A stretch of DNA of 64,000 bases from Aquanectria penicillioides (lineage: Eukaryota > Ascomycota > Sordariomycetes > Hypocreales > Nectriaceae), in NCBI GenBank assembly GCA_003415625.1, contig PYIU01000009.1:3100001-3164000 (forward strand). The letters are read 5' to 3'. Of the stretch, positions 58,702-64,000 are shown piece after piece. How positions within the stretch are numbered: the stretch's first letter is position 1; every line of letters starts with the position of its first letter. Position numbers and translations under genes: made by a program. Below the pieces are notes generated by a model, which made no database searches, was not told the DNA's origin, and saw only the letters and a program-made list of their open reading frames with translations.

Positions 58702-61700
58702 AAAGTCTTTCTTTATATAGCCTTAATCCTTTAGCTATTTTAGAGAACTTAAGTATTAGGAGCTTTAAGTACTTAAACTTCTCTTTAAGGTCTCCCTTTA
58801 CTTTCTTTTATCTTTTCTCCTTTTAATATAGATCCCTTTTAAGGATAGATCTATTTAATAGAATATTATCTTTAAAATATATTTTATTGGCTTTTTGTTT
58901 ATATATTGTATTAATAAATGCTACCTTTCCTTTTTAGTATATAGCTAACTATAGCTTTTTCTTTACCTTTATTATTTTTATATAGTTAACCTTTAATTAA
59001 TTCCTAACTATTAATTAAATTATTACTTTTATTAATACCTTATTTAATTATTTAATTAATTGCTTATTATTATTTTCTTTTAAACCTTATAATTCTATTA
59101 GTCTAAAAGAACTTTAGGAACTTATCTTTAGTTGCCTTAAGTAATCTTTATACTCCTTAAGGCATTCTATTTAATATTTTTAGCAGTAGGTATAATAATC
59201 TTAATTAAGTTAAATTAATATTAAAGAAGTATTTCTCCTTTTAAAGATATATAATTAAATATAACTTTAGTAGCCTTAATAAAGGGCATTCCTAAAATAA
59301 AAGGAATAGAAATATATTCTCTTAAAGCAATATAGAATCTCTATACTATTTAAATATTTCTAAAAAATAGCTTAATATCCACTTCTTTATATATTTAAAT
59401 TTAATTATTAAAGTAAAATATAGTAAAAGCTTCTATAGGCTTTACTTTTAATTTATATTTTTATACTATTTTATTAAAGATAATATTTCCTTTTAACTTA
59501 AAATCTATTAAAGCTTTCTAAATTATCCTATTAAAGTTACTTAACTTTACTTAAATTTTTAGCAATTTTTAGCATTAGGCTAAAGTTCTTTAATACTATT
59601 AATCTAAAACATTTATATAGACTATTAAATACATTTAATTAAATACAACCTTTCTCCCTTTAGTTATTATATAGCTAATATTAACTTTATTAACACTTCC
59701 TTAATCCTTAATAAAGTATTCTTTAGATAATAGCATATAATAAAGTTTAGATTCCTCCTTAATTAATATATTATTAATACTATATTGCTTAGCAATATAG
59801 TTAAAGTACTCCTTTAAGAATATTGCTTTTAGATTATTAATTATAACTAGATTAATAGCTTATTAAATCTATCTCTTTTTTAATAAAGATTTAGATTTTA
59901 TTTATTTAACTTCTTTTATTCCCTTTATATAATTAAAAACTATCTTTAAGATATTATTATCTAAAGGAGGGTTAAGGGTAATTAAGTTCTTAATAGTTAT
60001 TTAAACTTTTAATCCTACTATCTTTTTATAAACTTATCTCTTTATTTAAATAACCTTAAGCATTTAATTAAAAGCATTTTAATCCTTTTCTTTAAGGATA
60101 ATATTAGTAATCTCCCTATTTTTAATAAGTTCTCTATTTATAACTTAAATAAAAGATTAAGTTCCCTTTTCTTTTTCTTAATTAGCTAATTTCTCTTTTA
60201 ATTTTACTTTTATGCATTTTATAGCATTAGTTTTTAATATAATATTAGCAATAAAAGGGTTATTAATTAATTTTATAGCTTAATTATTAATAAAAATGCA
60301 ATTAACTTTAGGTTCTTAGATCTTCTTAAAGGAATTCCCATTAAGCACTAAAGAGCTATACTTTAGTTAATTAATATGCCTAAAGAAGTCTTTAATTAAA
60401 TACTTCTCTTTTTTAGCAATCTATTATTTTTATGCATTTAGCTTATCTACTATTATAATCTTAGTTTAGCTATAAATCTTAAAGGTAGGGAATTCTAGGA
60501 TCTATAAAACAACCATTTTTCTTACTCCTTCTCTAATAGCAAGCTTATATACTAGTTTTAAGGGTAGTAAGAGTTTCTATTGCCCTATCTAAATAAAGCC
60601 AGCATTGCTATTATAGTCTATAAATCCCTTTCTTTTATTTTTTATAAAAAGTAAGCAATAGTTTAGAAAATGCCTTACTTTTATATAATAAAAGTACTTT
60701 AGATCTCTATTATAATTTATATTAATATAGAAGTTATAATAAAAATATATATAATTAAATTCTTCTATTTAATTAAAATTATTCTTAACTAATAATAATA
60801 ATTCTATTTTTAATTAATTAATCTTTTAGTATATAATCCTCTTTAACTCTTGCAATTTATTTATAATATTTTAGGCTATATTAATTTATAGCTTCTTTAT
60901 TCCTTTAGTAAAAAGACTTAATTTCCCTTTTAAGCTTTAAATAGAGTTAAAGAACTTAAGCTCTTAATGCTAAAGTTAATTTTAATAAGCAAAAGGTTTT
61001 TTAGTTTTCCTAAAATATCTAAAATTATTATCCTTTTCTTCTATCTAAAAGATTTAAATTCCTTTTTTAATATTAAGGAAGTTCTTAATTAGCTTAATTA
61101 TCTTTTTATACCTTATTATTCTTAAGGTATTTAAGTATTTCCCTTTCTATTAGCAAATATTAATAATAATGTTTTTTAGTATAGCATTATAAATAGCTTA
61201 AGCCTATACTATAAAAGCCTTTTAGCCAATAGGATCTACTCTTCTATTAAATTAGGCATGCTTTATAAGCCACTAAAGGATAACTCTATACTCTATAGAT
61301 TGGATTAAAGTTATATTTATTTACTAAAGCTTATTTTTAGGTAGATTTAATTAATTTAAATTCTAGTACTTAAAGGTTTTTAAAAGGTTCTACTTTATAA
61401 TAGGCTAATTATTGCCTTTTAATAAGTTTATAATATTTTAAAATACTTTAAAGGTTATATAGTATATTAAAGCTTTACCCTTTATACTATTTATAATTCT
61501 TTAGCTAATTATAAATCTATTATATAATTTAAGGAAATATATAATATTTCTTTTATTAAAAATTATATTAAGCAATTAAATAAAGGTAATAGTTACTTCT
61601 ATTATTTTAGCTAATATATTTAGTTTATTCTCTTTAGAAATATTAATATTAATAGTATTAATTAACTTAAAAAGGATAGTTAAAGATTATTAATTATATT

Positions 61701-61942
61701 AACCCCCTTTACTTTTAATAGGGCTTAAGGGGTTTAATTGCATTTAATTAAATATTCCCTTTATTTTCTTATTTAAGGGCATTAATAAATTGTAGTTATT
61801 AAGATTCCTATAATAAGTATTTTAGTATATATATATAGAGAAGTATAGACTAGCTGCCTAACTCCTAAAGTTATAAGTTATAATAAAATAATATATATAT
61901 ATAATAAAATAATAAAATAATAAAATAAATTAAAATATATAT

Positions 61943-61973
<31 letters not shown>

Positions 61974-62625
61974 TAGTAATATTATATTTAATAAGGCTTT
62001 ATCTTAATAAATTTAAACTAGCTTTTTAAAGTTAATAATAATAAATAAAGTAGCCAATTAAAATAGTAATAAGTATATATATATACCCTTTAGCTAAAGT
62101 CTAAAGACTAATAAAAATAATAAAAATTTTCTATTCTTTATAATTAATTAAAGGTTAAGTAATTTTCTTCTTTTTCTTTTTTTTTCTTTTTTAGTTTATA
62201 AACTAAGCTTTTAATAGTCTTAAGTATACTTTAATATTTAGAAGTATTTAATTAAATGCTTATATATTATTTGCACTATTATTTTGCTTTATATACCTTT
62301 ATGCTAATATATTAGTATTATATTAGATTATTGAATTTTTCTATATATTTGCCCTAATTATAGTAGTAAGTTTTCTTTTTCTAAAATATAAACTTATATT
62401 AGTATTTTTACTTACCTTTAGTGTTATTTTTAATCCTAGCACCCCCTATTTTTATAGAAGTAATAGGTTTTTTAGTATTTAGAAATTCCTAAATCTTTAT
62501 AATTAATTGTTTACTACTTCTTTAGGTTCTTAATAATAGCTTAAAAGTATTACTAAAAAGTTTAATTAAATACTTTAGTATCTTTTTAAATAACTTAAAG
62601 GCTTATCTCTACTATAACCTTTAAA
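58702..62625 (-). pseudogene. Outer-element gag and protease remnant
   Basis: Minus-strand reading at about 59,530-59,220 gives a retroviral-type aspartyl protease pattern: ALIDFKLKGNIIF (an ALIDSG-like start with Gly changed), then ISIPFILGMPFIKA, matching the LGxPFL block, and FNYISLKGEIL. Sequence to the right of this, toward 62.6 kb, would be gag; it has no clear zinc knuckle left. Very AT-rich, stops throughout. It belongs with the pol remnant on the far side of the nested insert. Confidence 0.55.
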
Positions 62626-63008
62626 TATATTAGTAGATAGGGATACTAGCTAAAATATATACCCTACCTAAAAGGGTATAGAGTAAGTAAGTTTAGTTAA
62701 AGACTAAATAGCCTTTTTAAATAGCTATAAATAACTTAAAAGAATATTAAAGCATTTAATTGAATGCTTTAGGGTATCCCTTAAAGAAAAGAAAGAAAGA
62801 AAATAGGGCAGAAAGTTATAAATAAAGTAATATTATAAGGGGCTGTACTGGGACTTCAATAGGGTCTAAATGCAAGGAATTCAAAATTTCAAAAATAAAA
62901 ATTGGTTGGAGAAAACTGCCTATTTATTTCCTATATCTTTAAGGTCCCTTTTATCTTCCTGACCAACCTGATGACAGATTGATCTACATTACCCTAGACC
63001 CCAACTCA
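62626..63008 (-). repeat. Right LTR of outer element (383 bp)
   Basis: Starts TATATTAGTAGATAGGGATA (TGTGTTGGTGGACAGGGACA with G-to-A and C-to-T changes) and ends CCCTAGACCCCAACTCA. The last roughly 140 bp are unmutated. In element orientation this is the 5' LTR, with its outer end at 63008. Confidence 0.85.
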
Positions 63009-63373
63009 GTGCGTTGGACCTTGTCAGTATCAGGCTTTCAATAGGCGAGGCGCGGCACTTTGTCTTAGAAGTTGGGCGGGGTCCAGCTGAATATATCCGC
63101 TGGTTACACCAGAGCCAGTCAGCTCTTGTCGCCGAGGCAAACATGATACACCCCGTCTCTGCCGTCCTGCAGTGTAACTTGTGCCGCGTGACAATTCTAT
63201 CACAAGGTCCGAAAGGCAAAGGTGAATTGAACCGAGAGAGAGCAGATGGTCTGTTGCATAAACTACAAAAAAGGCATGTGCCCACCAGGATATAGCTGAT
63301 CAGGAGCTGGTCTATACGCATTCAACCAAAACCTCCCAGTGTTTGACATTTTCTTGACTCAAATTACTTCACC
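63009..63373. promoter_or_regulatory. Right flank of the transposon and promoter of the coactosin gene
   Basis: Begins with the target duplication GTGC. Normal base composition resumes at once. A 110-codon minus frame (62989-63321) and a 93-codon plus frame overlap here without domains. It must contain whatever promoter the downstream gene keeps. Confidence 0.4.
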
Positions 63374-63868
63374 ATGCCCTTGAAACTGGACAACGAATCC
63401 GAGCTTCGAGAAGCTCAGGCTGCGTTATTTAATGTCAACTCTACAAGCGGTTGGGTGATACTCCGATATGTGAGCCCCAGCACAGTACACTTCGCAGCTG
63501 GGGGCGAAGGCGGTCCCGAAGAAATCGTCCCCTTACTTGAGGACGATCAGATTGCTTATGGACTGCTTCGTTTGGGGAATATCCAGGAAGAAGGAAGTCT
63601 CAGAACAACAGTTAGGGATGTTTTTTTTTGTTACATTGGGTGTGGGGTTGGTATAATCGAGAAGGGGAAAAAGACGGTCTTCCTGGGCGATGCTCAACAG
63701 CTCCTACAGCCTTTTCATGCCGATGTCACGGTCCTTAACAAGGAAAAGTTCGATTATGAAACGTAAGTATTTCGTGTGCGCATTCGTCTCTCGATATGAA
63801 CTAATACAAAGTGCAATAGAGTCTTGGATCGCTCGCATCCATTGTCTGGGAGCCATGTTATTGACTGA
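63374..63868 (+). CDS. Coactosin/ADF-homology actin-binding protein, 2 exons, 145 aa
   Basis: Single ADF-homology domain; coactosins bind F-actin and slow capping in the cytosol. Exons 63374-63762 and 63820-63868, with a 57-bp intron (GTAAGT donor, CTAAT branch site, AATAG acceptor); total 438 bp. Features: ELREAQAALFNVNSTSGWVI at the N-terminus, DDQIAYGLLRLGNIQ, DVFFCYIGCGVGIIEKGKKT, and VFLGDAQQLLQPFHADVTVL, matching the coactosin core. The C-terminal exon adds LDRSHPLSGSHVID. Length matches family members of about 140-150 aa. Start codon context ACCATGC is good. The frame is intact although a retrotransposon ends 365 bp upstream. Confidence 0.83.
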
Positions 63869-64000
63869 TAAGGTTCTTTTAAATATGTGTTCGGACATGA
63901 TTTAATAATATGAAATATTTGAACGTGTCTTGAAACATGTATTTTGTGATGCGTGGCCCTGACGTTTACTAGGCGTGTGATTGAATTCATTATCCGAGTG
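63869..64000. other. 3' flank of the coactosin gene to window end
   Basis: 132 bp, AT-rich, with no further gene visible. Short minus frames here are shadows. Confidence 0.4.

Larger units (their letters stand above)
42672..63008 (-). mobile_element. Outer LTR retrotransposon (Ty3/gypsy-like), RIP-mutated, carrying a nested element
   Basis: 20,337 bp bounded by 383-bp LTRs (42672-43054 and 62626-63008) and a 4-bp target duplication GTGC (42668-42671, 63009-63012). Terminal sequence is TGTGTTGG...CCAACTCA. Coding remnants read on the minus strand: gag somewhere in 59.6-62.6 kb, aspartyl protease at about 59.2-59.5 kb, reverse transcriptase at about 49.9-50.7 kb, RNase H at 49.3-49.7 kb and integrase at 48.2-49.2 kb. 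Removing the nested insert (50777-58701) leaves about 12.4 kb, long for the family, with 43.1-48.1 kb unexplained. Nearly every reading frame is stopped by TAA/TAG, and CpG and most CpA are gone. It cannot be autonomous. Confidence 0.85.

Noticed and set aside
43055..62625. Mitochondrial or centromeric DNA
   Set aside because: AT-richness alone suggested it, but paired LTRs, target duplications and pol remnants explain the block as mutated retrotransposons.
1..64000. CRISPR array or bacterial-type operon
   Set aside because: No regularly spaced direct repeats; intron-rich eukaryotic gene structure throughout.

Overview
This is a nuclear contig from a filamentous ascomycete (Pezizomycotina, probably Eurotiomycetes). 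The basis is many short GT-AG introns of 48-94 bp, Zn2Cys6 and C2H2 regulators, HET-domain genes, DUF3433 and DUF3445 proteins, and a long AT-rich repeat block with the decay left by repeat-induced point mutation (RIP). I had no search tools. Names rest on motifs and family recall, and exon junctions were worked out by hand from splice signals and reading frame.

Layout. 1-171: tail of an unidentified gene. 1.0-13.4 kb: a compact set of apparently intact metabolic genes: zinc alcohol dehydrogenase (+), a Dal5/Liz1-type MFS transporter (-), a Zn2Cys6 regulator (+), an intracellular GH3 beta-glucosidase (-) and a sugar-porter MFS transporter (+). The last two diverge from one promoter. Together they look like a glycoside uptake and breakdown cluster: sugar or glycoside import, hydrolysis inside the cell, then oxidation or transport of the aglycone. 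13.4-26.6 kb: a decayed stretch with an F-box pseudogene, an UNC93-like pseudogene split by a solo LTR, a damaged C2H2 gene and a remnant of a secreted-protein gene. Most premature stops there are of the CAA/CGA to TAA/TGA kind. One long intact DUF3433 membrane-protein gene lies among them. 27.0-33.9 kb: three HET-domain (heterokaryon incompatibility) genes side by side, all with open frames. 34.7 kb: an intron-containing tRNA-Ala(AGC). 36.1-41.5 kb: an intact DUF3445 gene, a wrecked amino-acid permease and an intact TatD/Scn1-type hydrolase.

42,672-63,008: one 20.3 kb transposon block. The outer element is an LTR retrotransposon read on the minus strand, with 383-bp LTRs and a 4-bp target duplication GTGC. 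A second Ty3/gypsy element (50,777-58,696, plus strand, 193-bp LTRs, 5-bp duplication TTTCT) is inserted between its protease and reverse transcriptase. Both are ruined by C-to-T and G-to-A changes. The solo LTR at 16.9 kb belongs to the outer family and has its own 4-bp duplication, CTAG. To the right, 63,374-63,868 is an intact coactosin/ADF-homology gene.

The best leads are the mutational context in the block (CpA lost unless preceded by G), a decayed antisense reading frame carried by the inner element, and the triple HET cluster.
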